This document shows positions 7,644-15,316 of a stretch of 25,125 bases of DNA, piece after piece. Each line of letters opens with the position of its first letter. Positions within the stretch are counted from its first letter, which is position 1. The notes under the pieces are model-generated. The model made no database searches. It was not told where the DNA came from and was given only the letters and a program-made list of their open reading frames with translations. The stretch is from Methanobacteriota archaeon (GTDB lineage Archaea; Methanobacteriota; Methanobacteria; Methanobacteriales; Methanobacteriaceae): assembly GCA_023440975.1 (NCBI GenBank), contig JAEZRD010000058.1, positions 1 to 25,125 of the forward strand. Direction: 5' to 3'. The position numbers were made by a program, and so were the translations under genes.

Positions 7644-8546
7644 TTATATTGGTATTACTAAATCTTTAGAACCTTTTGGAGAAGGTTTTGCATCGGGACA
7701 ATATCTATCAATTACATTTTGAACTAATATTACTTGTTTAATACGTAATTTTGCTTCAGAATTTGTTGTATCCCATGTATGATGTTTAGCTATTGATCCT
7801 CCAGTTTTTAAGTAAACAGGACTTGCTACTTTAATCATGTCTGGAACTTCATAATGTCTTATAAACCCTCCAGTTGATTTTGGATTTTCTGTATGTATAT
7901 CTATTGGTATGTTAATTGTTTTTCTAATGCTTGCAAGCATTGGAATTTGTAAATCTCTAACTGGATTTAATGAATTTAATCCTATACTTTCAAACAATTT
8001 AGCAGATGCGGGATTACTACATCCTGCATGTGCAGATAATTTAAAATGAATATTATTAGGCAATTCTCCATTTTGTCTCATTTTAGATAGTATATAGAGT
8101 AATCCTTCATCATAAACTAGTATTCCTCGAACACCTAAATGTGTTGCTCTTTTAACATCTTCTATTGCATATACTAAATTATCAAATCCTCTAAGACGAT
8201 ATCCTATACGACTTCCTTCTTCTGTATGTACTGTTGCACTTGTATCATAAGTTGCTCTTGGTCCAACACTTAAAAATAGTTCTATTTGTGCATTTTTAGC
8301 TGATTCTACCATTTCCTCTATTTCTGAATCTTTTAAAAACATGATCCCTTTAGTTTGAGTTGCTCGATGAATAATTACATCATCTTCATCACATGCATCC
8401 AAAAGTGAGTTTAAAGCTGAAGGTCCCTGAATTCCTGGAACTTCTAAACGATATTGACCATTATCATTAAATCTTTTTTTTGACACATATTCTGTAGTTG
8501 CTTCATGGATTCCTAATTTTTCAAGTGATAATTTAGTTTCTTTCAT
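7644..8546 (-). CDS. U32-like TIM-barrel protein of unknown activity
   Basis: The 300-aa protein resembles the catalytic barrel of the peptidase U32 group: strands such as IELFLSVGPR (88-97), RGILVYDEGLL (140-150), IHFKLSAHAGCSNP (166-179), INIPIDIHTENP (211-222) and MIKVASPVYLKTGG (237-250) recur at barrel-like spacing. Many U32 proteins are now known as [4Fe-4S] hydroxylation enzymes with four clustered cysteines; this one has only C52, C176 and C283, widely spaced, so that activity is unlikely. Conserved-looking acidic and basic residues at strand ends (R97, D146, H173, H218, E220, K247) suggest a small-molecule lyase or aldolase-like site (inference). It is packed 10 bases after the MmgE/PrpD gene and 11 bases before the hydro-lyase gene, so a shared pathway is likely. 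Confidence 0.7.
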   Translation of the reverse strand: MKETKLSLEKLGIHEATTEYVSKKRFNDNGQYRLEVPGIQGPSALNSLLDACDEDDVIIHRATQTKGIMFLKDSEIEEMVESAKNAQIELFLSVGPRATYDTSATVHTEEGSRIGYRLRGFDNLVYAIEDVKRATHLGVRGILVYDEGLLYILSKMRQNGELPNNIHFKLSAHAGCSNPASAKLFESIGLNSLNPVRDLQIPMLASIRKTINIPIDIHTENPKSTGGFIRHYEVPDMIKVASPVYLKTGGSIAKHHTWDTTNSEAKLRIKQVILVQNVIDRYCPDAKPSPKGSKDLVIPI

Positions 8547-8556
8547 ATTAGTGCCT

Positions 8557-9984
8557 TTAGTTTATTTTGTTTATAATTTCATTAATTGTATAATTTTCCA
8601 TTTCATTAATAATTTTTAGTTTATTCATATCATAATAAGGATTAAGTGTGTGGAATTTTTCTAAAATATCTTTTTTGGTTAAAGGATTTTCTTTTTCACC
8701 TAATGGCAAATATGTGGTGTTTTCTAAAACTCTATTTTTAGAATTTTGATTAAATGTAATATTTACATTTGAAGGTCTTTTTTCTGGAAACATTTTACTT
8801 AATTTATTATCTTGAATAATAGTGATTTTACTTAATAAATTTTTTAAATTAATTATTTCCTTTTGATTTTTATTTAAATTATTTGTTAATAATCCATTTT
8901 CCATTAATTCATTTATTGAGTTAATATTTATATTATTACATATTAAAGCTATTGCAACTGCAAATGGTAATGATTGTTTTAAATCTTCTTTATTTTTAGG
9001 AGAGTAATTATTGTGCTCTGCAGCGATTTTATATGTTTTTATTGTTATTTTATCAATTGAATCTAGATTAATTTCATTTTTTATCATTTGTTTTTTAATA
9101 TTTAATGTGGAATCAATTGTTGAATGTATGTGTCTACAAAATGGGTATTTTTTATGATATATTTCATTAATATGAAATTCCTTAAAATTTTCGTTCATAT
9201 ATTTTGCTAAAGTAGAATCATCTTTATTGACTTTTATTGCCATTGAATTTATGAATCCTTCATTACCATCAATTATAGATTCTGCACCAGTAAATCCATT
9301 TTTTGCCAAATAAACTGATAAAATACCATTAACTATAGCTTTTCCCACATGTAAAGACTTCCCCATAGTTCCTTGATGATCAGACTCTAATAAACCTGAG
9401 GATTGTGTGCCTGAAAGTCCCAAAGCAGATATTATTTGAGAATGATTTAATTTTAATAGTTTAGATGCTGTTGCTCCAGCAGCAAATGTTCCTATTGTAC
9501 CAGTTGAATGAAATCCTTGATCTCTATGCTCTGGATTAACAAGCTTTCCTAAAATAATCGCTACTTCATAACCTATTAAAACTGCTTCAATAAATTCTTT
9601 AGAATTATTATTATTTGATTGTGCTACTGCTATAGCTGTAGAAAATATAACTGCTCCAGGGTGTAATTGTGCTAAACGATGCCCATCATCCAAATCTAAA
9701 GTGTGAGCAGAAATTCCATTTATAAAAGCTGTATCTATCTCATTGAAATAATTATTTTCATTTTGCCCAATTATTGCATAATTAGATAATAATTTATTAT
9801 CAATGGAATTTTTATTTATTTGTTTTAATGCTTTTAATGCATTTTGAGTTGATGTTTCATTGAATCCTCTAATTGTAACAGCCAAATAATCTAAAAAACA
9901 TGATTTAATTATTTCAATTGTTTCATTAGGAATTTTTTCATAATTTGTGTCTAAAATAAATCTTGAGATATTCTCTACAATCAT
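8557..9984 (-). CDS. MmgE/PrpD-family dehydratase/decarboxylase
   Basis: This 475-aa protein belongs to the family of 2-methylcitrate dehydratase (PrpD) and cis-aconitate decarboxylase. The signature region is clear: HTLDLDDGHR (94-103) then QLHPGAVIFSTAIA (107-119), FHSTGTIGTFAAG (158-170), MGKSLHVGKA (207-216) and YPFCRHIHSTIDS (280-292). These correspond to the active-site Asp, His and Lys positions described for the decarboxylase structures (around D97-D100, H108, H159, K209/K215, H285/H287). The enzyme should eliminate water from, or decarboxylate, a citrate-like tri- or dicarboxylate without a metal cluster. It starts 147 bases after the transporter genes and 10 bases before the U32-like gene. 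The ribosome binding site is weak (AGAGAA). Confidence 0.92.
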   Translation of the reverse strand: MIVENISRFILDTNYEKIPNETIEIIKSCFLDYLAVTIRGFNETSTQNALKALKQINKNSIDNKLLSNYAIIGQNENNYFNEIDTAFINGISAHTLDLDDGHRLAQLHPGAVIFSTAIAVAQSNNNNSKEFIEAVLIGYEVAIILGKLVNPEHRDQGFHSTGTIGTFAAGATASKLLKLNHSQIISALGLSGTQSSGLLESDHQGTMGKSLHVGKAIVNGILSVYLAKNGFTGAESIIDGNEGFINSMAIKVNKDDSTLAKYMNENFKEFHINEIYHKKYPFCRHIHSTIDSTLNIKKQMIKNEINLDSIDKITIKTYKIAAEHNNYSPKNKEDLKQSLPFAVAIALICNNININSINELMENGLLTNNLNKNQKEIINLKNLLSKITIIQDNKLSKMFPEKRPSNVNITFNQNSKNRVLENTTYLPLGEKENPLTKKDILEKFHTLNPYYDMNKLKIINEMENYTINEIINKIN

Positions 9985-10131
9985 TATTATATTCTCTTAA
10001 ATGTTTTAATAAAAAAATAATTTAAAAAATTTTAATTGCCTTAATAAATTTATTATATTTTTTATAATAATTATATTTTAAATTTAAAAAAAAATATTTT
10101 TGAAAAAAAAGAATTTTATAGATTGAATTGT

Positions 10132-10614
10132 TTATATTGCTCCAGTTAAAATTAAAACTATTTGAGCTACTGTAGCAGAACATATATAAGTTCCTGAAAT
10201 AACAAATATAGTTACTATTATTCCTCTCCAACCTATCTTTTTAAAGTCTTTCCAATCTCTACCAATTCCAATACCTACATATGCTAAAAATACTGTACAA
10301 ATAGAAATTAAATCAACTTTTGAAACATAATAATTAACAAATGAAGCTGTTGGCATAAATGGCAATGCAAGAACACAACCAATTATACTAATGTAAATTA
10401 TATTTGAAATTTGGTAAGGTAAAAGTCTTTCCATTAAGAGACCTAATAATGTTATTCCAGATAATATAAACATTCCCACAAGAGCATCCATCATTGGATG
10501 TCTATAACCTACATAATTAGCACAAACTGTAATAACTGAAAATATCATTAATAATAAAATCCAATACATTACTCTTTTAAAAGTTATAACATTAGAATCT
10601 ATATCCCAATCCAT
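10132..10614 (-). CDS. Membrane transporter subunit (partner of DUF3100-type protein)
   Basis: The 160-aa protein has about five hydrophobic helices (roughly residues 15-37, 41-63, 70-88, 98-118 and 126-157). The sequence AYVGIGIGRDWKDFKKIGWRG before the last helix resembles the ion-binding hairpin region of bacterial citrate/glutamate-type and related carboxylate transporters. It starts two bases after the DUF3100-type gene with a strong GGTGAT ribosome binding site, so the two products are probably made together and form one two-part transporter, like the split MadL/MadM malonate carrier (analogy, not shown homology). The substrate is unknown but likely the organic acid handled by the downstream enzymes. 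Confidence 0.75.
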   Translation of the reverse strand: MDWDIDSNVITFKRVMYWILLLMIFSVITVCANYVGYRHPMMDALVGMFILSGITLLGLLMERLLPYQISNIIYISIIGCVLALPFMPTASFVNYYVSKVDLISICTVFLAYVGIGIGRDWKDFKKIGWRGIIVTIFVISGTYICSATVAQIVLILTGAI

Positions 10615-10616
10615 TA

Positions 10617-11588
10617 TTAATCACCTTTCATTCCTTGATTGGAATATTCTATATTTGAATCATCAGAACTTTCATCTACAGAACCCTCATTATTTATACT
10701 AATTGAACCTAAAACACCAGACACATTTCTACCAATTACTGGTTCTAAATGTTTGTATAAAAATTCGGTTAAAGGAATACCCAAGAAGATAGATGCATAA
10801 ATTCCAAAACAGAATGATAATAAATTACTGAATCCTGCAAATGCTAATAATGTATTTGACATATTTGGATACATGTAAACTAATGGAGATATTGCTGCTG
10901 CATTCATACTTGCACTTCCAACCCCACTTGCCATAGCGAAAGCATATGGATGATAAGGTAAAACAGATGCACATACACTTGCTAAGAAACTAATATAAAT
11001 TGTACCAATCATAGTCCCTATAACAAATACAGCTAGTACTCCTTTTGCTTCTGGAGATTTAAATCCATATTTATCTATAATTATTCCTAAATTTGGTTCA
11101 CGACAGATGGAACTGGTCATACCTATTGATTCACGTTTAAATCCTAATAATAATGCTATAGGTAATGCAAAGAATATTGTTCCTAAATTACCTAATTCCT
11201 GTAAAATTAAAGCAGGACCTACTTTTGCTAAAACATACATAGATTGTCCACTTGCAACTGCTAATTTTGCAAGTAACGGACCAATAAAAACAAGCATAGC
11301 CCCTTCTGCCATTTTTGATTGCTTCTTACCAACAAATTTTATTGGTTTAGCTAAATATAAAATAAGACCTATTATCATGGAGTACAATAAAGGCATTAAA
11401 ACTATACTTATAGTTGAAGTTAAATGGATTTTTTGAACACCAATTAACTCAGCAAACATGGCTATAATTAAAACTGTAATATGAAGTTTATATTCTCTCC
11501 ATGGCTTTTTAATTTGCTTGTCCGTTTTTTCACGAAATGCATGTTCGTGCGGTTGTTCCTTTTTCGCAGATATAACGCTCACTTCCAA
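10617..11588 (-). CDS. DUF3100-type membrane protein, probable transporter subunit
   Basis: The 323-aa protein begins with a hydrophilic, His/Lys-rich stretch of about 33 residues and then has about eight membrane helices. The conserved block GMTSSICREPNLGIIIDKYGF (about residues 155-175) and the Gly/Ala/Ser-rich MASGVGSASMNAAAISP (about 218-234) are what I associate with DUF3100 proteins, which look like carboxylate transporters. A short charged tail rich in Ser, Asp and Glu ends the protein. It is the first gene of the operon. The start is uncertain: TTG at 11588 and GTG at 11582 lack upstream ribosome binding sites, while an AAGTGA element (11579-11584) stands five bases before an in-frame ATA at 11571-11573. 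A possible TATA box at 11615-11622 would put the transcript start near 11594, so the leader is very short. Confidence 0.72.
   Translation of the reverse strand: MEVSVISAKKEQPHEHAFREKTDKQIKKPWREYKLHITVLIIAMFAELIGVQKIHLTSTISIVLMPLLYSMIIGLILYLAKPIKFVGKKQSKMAEGAMLVFIGPLLAKLAVASGQSMYVLAKVGPALILQELGNLGTIFFALPIALLLGFKRESIGMTSSICREPNLGIIIDKYGFKSPEAKGVLAVFVIGTMIGTIYISFLASVCASVLPYHPYAFAMASGVGSASMNAAAISPLVYMYPNMSNTLLAFAGFSNLLSFCFGIYASIFLGIPLTEFLYKHLEPVIGRNVSGVLGSISINNEGSVDESSDDSNIEYSNQGMKGD
11531..11549. repeat. Inverted repeat CACGAA-N7-TTCGTG at the operon start
   Basis: Perfect six-base arms (11531-11536 and 11544-11549) surround a seven-base centre that itself contains ATGCAT. It lies about 45 bases inside the first gene of the transporter/enzyme operon, in a short stretch of higher GC than its surroundings. 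It could be an operator downstream of the promoter or an RNA hairpin, or simply a by-product of the codons there. Confidence 0.3.
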
Positions 11589-11611
11589 AAAAAAGAATGT
11601 ATAACAAATCT

Positions 11612-11624
11612 TTGTATAATTTAA
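11612..11624 (-). promoter_or_regulatory. Possible TATA box of the transporter/enzyme operon
   Basis: The minus-strand sequence TTAAATTATACAAA lies here. With the usual 25-base distance, transcription would start near 11594, six bases before the TTG and about 20 bases before the in-frame ATA candidate start. The weak consensus in AT-rich DNA keeps confidence low. Confidence 0.3.
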
Positions 11625-11709
11625 GATAAATTATTATTATACACCCTATTACAAATTTTATATTAATTATTTGTTTTATACTTCCAATTTATAAATTAAT
11701 ACTATTTGA

Positions 11710-12981
11710 TTATTTGAGAGTGTTAAATTTCATTCTAACAATTGGCTTAGCTAAGTGCCTACGTGCAGATATTGGTGTTTCGTAGAAATTTTGCTCTTTT
11801 AAAGACCTAAAAATCTTTTCAGGAACTTTACTATCTGAAATTATTTTATTTCCACATTTTTTACATTTAAAGCCTTTTCCTTTACCTGCAGAGGTCATTC
11901 TTTTTCCACATTTACATTTAGGATTTTTATATTCAAATTTATTTAATTTTACAACATAAAACTTTTCAATATTAAATGTTCCTTGCTCTCCAATACCCCC
12001 ATATAATTTAACTATATCTTCAGGTTTTAATTTTTTAACTATTTTACGAAAATCTTTTGTTGGTTCATAGGCCCCACATTCAATCTCTCCAGAATCATCA
12101 TATAAAGTGAAAAACATATGCCCCCCTTCGATGATTTTAGGGTTGTTTTTGACTTTTCCTTGGACAATATAACATCCATATTGTTTCATATCTGCAATTT
12201 GTTTTATTTTTAATAAATGCATATCCGTATGTTGGTTAGTTAAATAAATACAATATCTTTCGATGGGTTCATTTAATTTAACTATATTTTTAGCAGTTAA
12301 AAGTGTATCTGGAGAGTTTGAACGTATACCATACATAACAGGGCACGGTGTTTTAGGTTCAATTGCAATATAATCTTCGGCTTTATCATAATTTTCAAAT
12401 GTATCAGGATAAGTTTTTTTATCCATTTCTATTACAGAATCATAATCTATTGCTCTTTTAGTTCCATAATTTTCAGGAACCCTATATGCTAAAAGTTCAT
12501 AAGTAAAATCTTTTAAAGGACATCCTATTGCAGCTAATGAACCAATAATCCCTCTTCCTTTTTTAAATTTATGGATTTCCGCCCCTATTTTATTTGCAAA
12601 TTTTTCAGCTTCTTTTATAGTGATTATTGAATGAATAGCTTTATAAGAATAATTAATCATTTCTTGAGTTATTTCACCATCATAAAATACAACACCCGGG
12701 TTAGTATTATCACAATCAAACATTGAAAGATCTGAAACTCTTTTTAAAATTAATTGTTTAACTAAATTTATATCTGTACCTTCGTAAGGAATTTTAAAAT
12801 GTATTGCACCATTACCTCTAGTTTTAAAACGAGCAAAAGGGTTTAATCTTATAAGACGTGGAAAACCATCTATATATATACCATAATCTTTTAATTCATC
12901 TATGATACTAGCACCTAAATAAGTAGTACACATTCCATCTGGAGAATCAGTATCATCTATACCTATATGAAGAAATTTAAT
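11710..12981 (-). CDS. tiaS: tRNA(Ile2) 2-agmatinylcytidine synthetase, probable ATT start
   Basis: TiaS attaches agmatine to C34 of the tRNA(Ile) that reads AUA, so that the anticodon CAU reads AUA rather than AUG. The protein starts with the family motif FLHIGIDDTDSPDGMCTTYL, contains a central kinase-like and ferredoxin-like region, an OB-fold part (about residues 265-340) and a zinc ribbon with C356, C358, C373 and C376. The length (423 aa) is usual. The only in-frame standard start is GTG 12988-12990, but that GTG is part of AGGTGAT (12986-12992), the ribosome binding site. Four bases after it comes ATT (12979-12981), giving MKFLHIGIDD, the N-terminus I expect for the family. I therefore place the start at ATT. 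It is divergent from the HTH regulator gene. Confidence 0.93.
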   Translation of the reverse strand: MKFLHIGIDDTDSPDGMCTTYLGASIIDELKDYGIYIDGFPRLIRLNPFARFKTRGNGAIHFKIPYEGTDINLVKQLILKRVSDLSMFDCDNTNPGVVFYDGEITQEMINYSYKAIHSIITIKEAEKFANKIGAEIHKFKKGRGIIGSLAAIGCPLKDFTYELLAYRVPENYGTKRAIDYDSVIEMDKKTYPDTFENYDKAEDYIAIEPKTPCPVMYGIRSNSPDTLLTAKNIVKLNEPIERYCIYLTNQHTDMHLLKIKQIADMKQYGCYIVQGKVKNNPKIIEGGHMFFTLYDDSGEIECGAYEPTKDFRKIVKKLKPEDIVKLYGGIGEQGTFNIEKFYVVKLNKFEYKNPKCKCGKRMTSAGKGKGFKCKKCGNKIISDSKVPEKIFRSLKEQNFYETPISARRHLAKPIVRMKFNTLK

Positions 12982-13012
12982 AAAAATCACCTACGAGAAA
13001 AAATAATTATAA

Positions 13013-13026
13013 TAATTATATATACT
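13013..13026 (-). promoter_or_regulatory. Probable TATA box of tiaS
   Basis: The minus-strand sequence AGTATATATAATT is a good archaeal TATA box. A transcript start about 25 bases downstream falls near 12995, just before the AGGTGAT ribosome binding site, leaving a leader of about 14 bases if translation begins at the ATT. This spacing supports the start chosen for tiaS. Confidence 0.45.
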
Positions 13027-13144
13027 TTCTAAATATATAATATATATGATAATAACAAATTTAAGTTAAATTTTTCATTAAAAATAAATTAGATTATCCA
13101 ATTAACATTAAAACAAAATATGAAAGTTTTTATGAGGCTTTTTT

Positions 13145-14107
13145 ATGAATGATAGGACTCAATTGATTCAAGAAATACATCAATTATTAATTAACGAAGG
13201 GTTTGAAACCTCACATGTTTACGAACACAGCTGTTTTGATATGGTTGCTCGTAAAAAGGCACTTCTATTGATGTTAAAGGTTCTTATAAATGTTGAAAGT
13301 GTAAATGAATCACATGTTGAAGAAATAAGAGAATTATCAAATGCTTTTTTAGCTTCACCCCTTATTGTTGGATTAAAGAGTAAGAATAATATCCTTGAAG
13401 AAGACGTTGTATATGAAAGACATGGAATTCCTACTATTAGTGTTCAAACTCTTAAAAATATGATTGTTTATGATGAATACCCCGAAATATTAGCTGATCG
13501 AGGCGGATACTATGTTCAAATTAATGGAAATATTCTCAAAGAATATCGTAAAGAATATTCTTTATCTTTGAAAGATCTTGCAGATTTAGCTCATGTTTCA
13601 AGAGCTACAATGTATAAATATGAAAATGGAAAAGTTAGAGCTAATACTGAAACAGCAATGGCTTTAGAAAATATTTTAAATACTAAAATAACTTTAGATA
13701 TTGATTTATTTAAACCATATAAACAACCTGAAGATACAAAATTAAAAGCAGATGCATTTAATAGTGATAATCCTACAAATGATTTAGCTAAACTAGGTTT
13801 TGGTATTGTTTCTACGGAAAAAAGTCCTTTTGATGCTTTAGCTAAATTAAATGAACCTAAAGTTAATCCAAATAACCCTTTAATAGCTAATTTAGAGAAT
13901 AATAGAAATTCTAAAACTCTAAAAAAGATGGCTATAACCTTGAAAGATTTGTCATTAATCACATTATCTGATTCATTTTTCATAGTAAATAATGAAAAGA
14001 TAGGTGATTCATTAGATGGAATTCCTGTTGTGAAATCTTGGGAAATGAAAGAAGTAGGAGATTCAGCAGAATTTATAAAAATAGTAAAAGAAAGAAGAGA
14101 TAATTAA
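13145..14107 (+). CDS. Archaeal HTH-type transcriptional regulator
   Basis: This 320-aa protein belongs to a group of archaeal putative transcriptional regulators with an N-terminal alpha/beta domain (about residues 1-110) and a central XRE/Cro-type helix-turn-helix (about 128-185): LKEYRKEYSLSLKDLADLAH is followed by VSRATMYKYENGKV, where the recognition helix lies. The C-terminal third (about 190-320) is a domain of unknown role with predicted alpha/beta content. The start ATG has a GAGG ribosome binding site eight bases upstream. It is divergent from tiaS, with 163 bases between the chosen starts, so it might control tiaS or itself (inference). The targets are unknown. Confidence 0.85.
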   Translation: MNDRTQLIQEIHQLLINEGFETSHVYEHSCFDMVARKKALLLMLKVLINVESVNESHVEEIRELSNAFLASPLIVGLKSKNNILEEDVVYERHGIPTISVQTLKNMIVYDEYPEILADRGGYYVQINGNILKEYRKEYSLSLKDLADLAHVSRATMYKYENGKVRANTETAMALENILNTKITLDIDLFKPYKQPEDTKLKADAFNSDNPTNDLAKLGFGIVSTEKSPFDALAKLNEPKVNPNNPLIANLENNRNSKTLKKMAITLKDLSLITLSDSFFIVNNEKIGDSLDGIPVVKSWEMKEVGDSAEFIKIVKERRDN

Positions 14108-14117
14108 TTTTTAAAAT

Positions 14118-14912
14118 TTATAAATCTTTCAATATATTGAATGTAGATTCAACTTCTTTTTGATTCGCTACTCCTACAGTTATCATATCTACAAAATTTA
14201 ATTGTTTCAAAAATTCAAAAGCTTCTTCAGGTTTTAATATACCTACTGCTAAAGCTTTTTGAACTATAATCTTTTTATTTAATTTTTTAAGCAAATTAGT
14301 TAATTTTTTTTGGTCTTCTTTTAAAAATGATTCACAATCCATAATATATCCATATTTGTTTACAGGAATCATATAAAAATCAAAATCATCAATAATTGGA
14401 GAATTAAGTAATTTTTCAGTTGTTTCAAAAGGAGTGAAAGTTATAAGGCCACTGAAAATATTTAATTTGTTAATTTCGTTTAAAATATTTTTTATGTATG
14501 CCCAATCAAAACTATTTACTAAAAATTCATCTATTACCATTATGGAAGGATTATACTCTTTAAGTTTTTTAATATCTTCCATCCAATCTACATTTTTAGC
14601 TTTTTCATAATCTGGTCTTAAATAGTTTACTTTAGACTTACCTATTGTAGCTACTACATCCATTTTAACTCCATTTTTACATGCAATTTTATAACCTTTT
14701 AATAAATTTTCATGATTTACTAAATTAATTGATTTTACACCTGTATTATAAGCTGCTTCAATTACTTTAGCAATATTTTCAGGTTTACTTTCTAAGTCTA
14801 ACTCATATAATCTAGCTCTATGGCCAAAATATGTGTCCCCAGTGAAAGTTGCAGTTCCTAAAATAGTTTTTGGAATTTTTTTTCCTTTAAATTCTAAGTC
14901 ATCTTGTAAAAT
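14118..14912 (-). CDS. Aldo/keto reductase-like TIM-barrel protein lacking the catalytic tetrad, probable ATT start
   Basis: The protein (264 aa from the chosen start) has an aldo/keto reductase-like pattern: a GKKIPKTILGTATFTGD entry hairpin, NIAKVIEAAYNTGVKSINLV where active enzymes have GINFFDTA, and a C-terminal FVDMITVGVANQKEVEST segment like the NADPH-binding end. However the Asp, Tyr and His of the catalytic tetrad are not at their expected places (INLVNHENL and MVIDEF instead), so it is probably not a standard reductase. The first in-frame standard codons (TTG 14922-14924, GTG 14919-14921) overlap the GGTGAT ribosome binding site (14917-14922); four bases downstream is ATT (14910-14912), which I take as the start, as in tiaS. 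It converges with the HTH gene, ten bases apart. Function is unknown. Confidence 0.6.
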   Translation of the reverse strand: MLQDDLEFKGKKIPKTILGTATFTGDTYFGHRARLYELDLESKPENIAKVIEAAYNTGVKSINLVNHENLLKGYKIACKNGVKMDVVATIGKSKVNYLRPDYEKAKNVDWMEDIKKLKEYNPSIMVIDEFLVNSFDWAYIKNILNEINKLNIFSGLITFTPFETTEKLLNSPIIDDFDFYMIPVNKYGYIMDCESFLKEDQKKLTNLLKKLNKKIIVQKALAVGILKPEEAFEFLKQLNFVDMITVGVANQKEVESTFNILKDL

Positions 14913-15316
14913 AATTATCACCAAAATTATAGTTTTTCAATTATTAAAATAAGTATAATCAAACTTTTTTTTATAGATTTTTTTAATATAATATTTTCTT
15001 TATAATAATTTTTAAATATAAGATTAAACTAAAGTTGTATTATATTAATTTATAACCCTATTAATCTTAAAATTTTTTATTTATAAATTAATTAGAAATT
15101 ATGATTAAATAAACTTATAAACTTTTGTTAATGATTTATTCAGAAGTTTTGCTATTTTACATAATATTAAAAAATTATTTCCTAATAATAGTATCTTATA
15201 TTAAAAATTTGAAAGATTAAAATAGTTATTTAAGTTGGTTATTAATTAAAATAAAATTTTAATTATTTTCTTATATAATATTTAAAAAATAAAAAAATTA
15301 TAGAAGGCTGAAAAAA
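14913..15316. other. Gene-free 404-bp AT-rich region between divergent genes
   Basis: This stretch holds the promoters of the aldo/keto reductase-like gene (possible TATA box GATTATACTT on the minus strand near 14952-14961) and of serA. I find no tRNA-like cloverleaf, no long inverted repeat and no supported small gene. An open frame of 29 codons at 15131-15220 lacks a ribosome binding site and is not called. Confidence 0.6.
15268..15282 (+). promoter_or_regulatory. Possible TATA box of serA
   Basis: The sequence TTCTTATATAATATT lies about 42 bases before the serA ATG. A start 25 bases downstream falls near 15300, directly before the AGAAGG ribosome binding site (15302-15307). Confidence 0.4.

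Noticed and set aside
7644..8546. Calling this gene a U32 peptidase
   Set aside because: The barrel resemblance is there, but the cysteines of characterised U32 enzymes are missing and the operon context is small-molecule metabolism.
10022..10231. 69-codon minus-strand frame rich in Asn, Tyr and Phe
   Set aside because: It overlaps the end of the transporter partner gene in another frame and runs into AT-rich intergenic DNA; the composition is that of untranslated AT-rich sequence.
15131..15220. 29-codon hydrophobic open frame upstream of serA
   Set aside because: No ribosome binding site, and the composition is what AT-rich DNA gives by chance.
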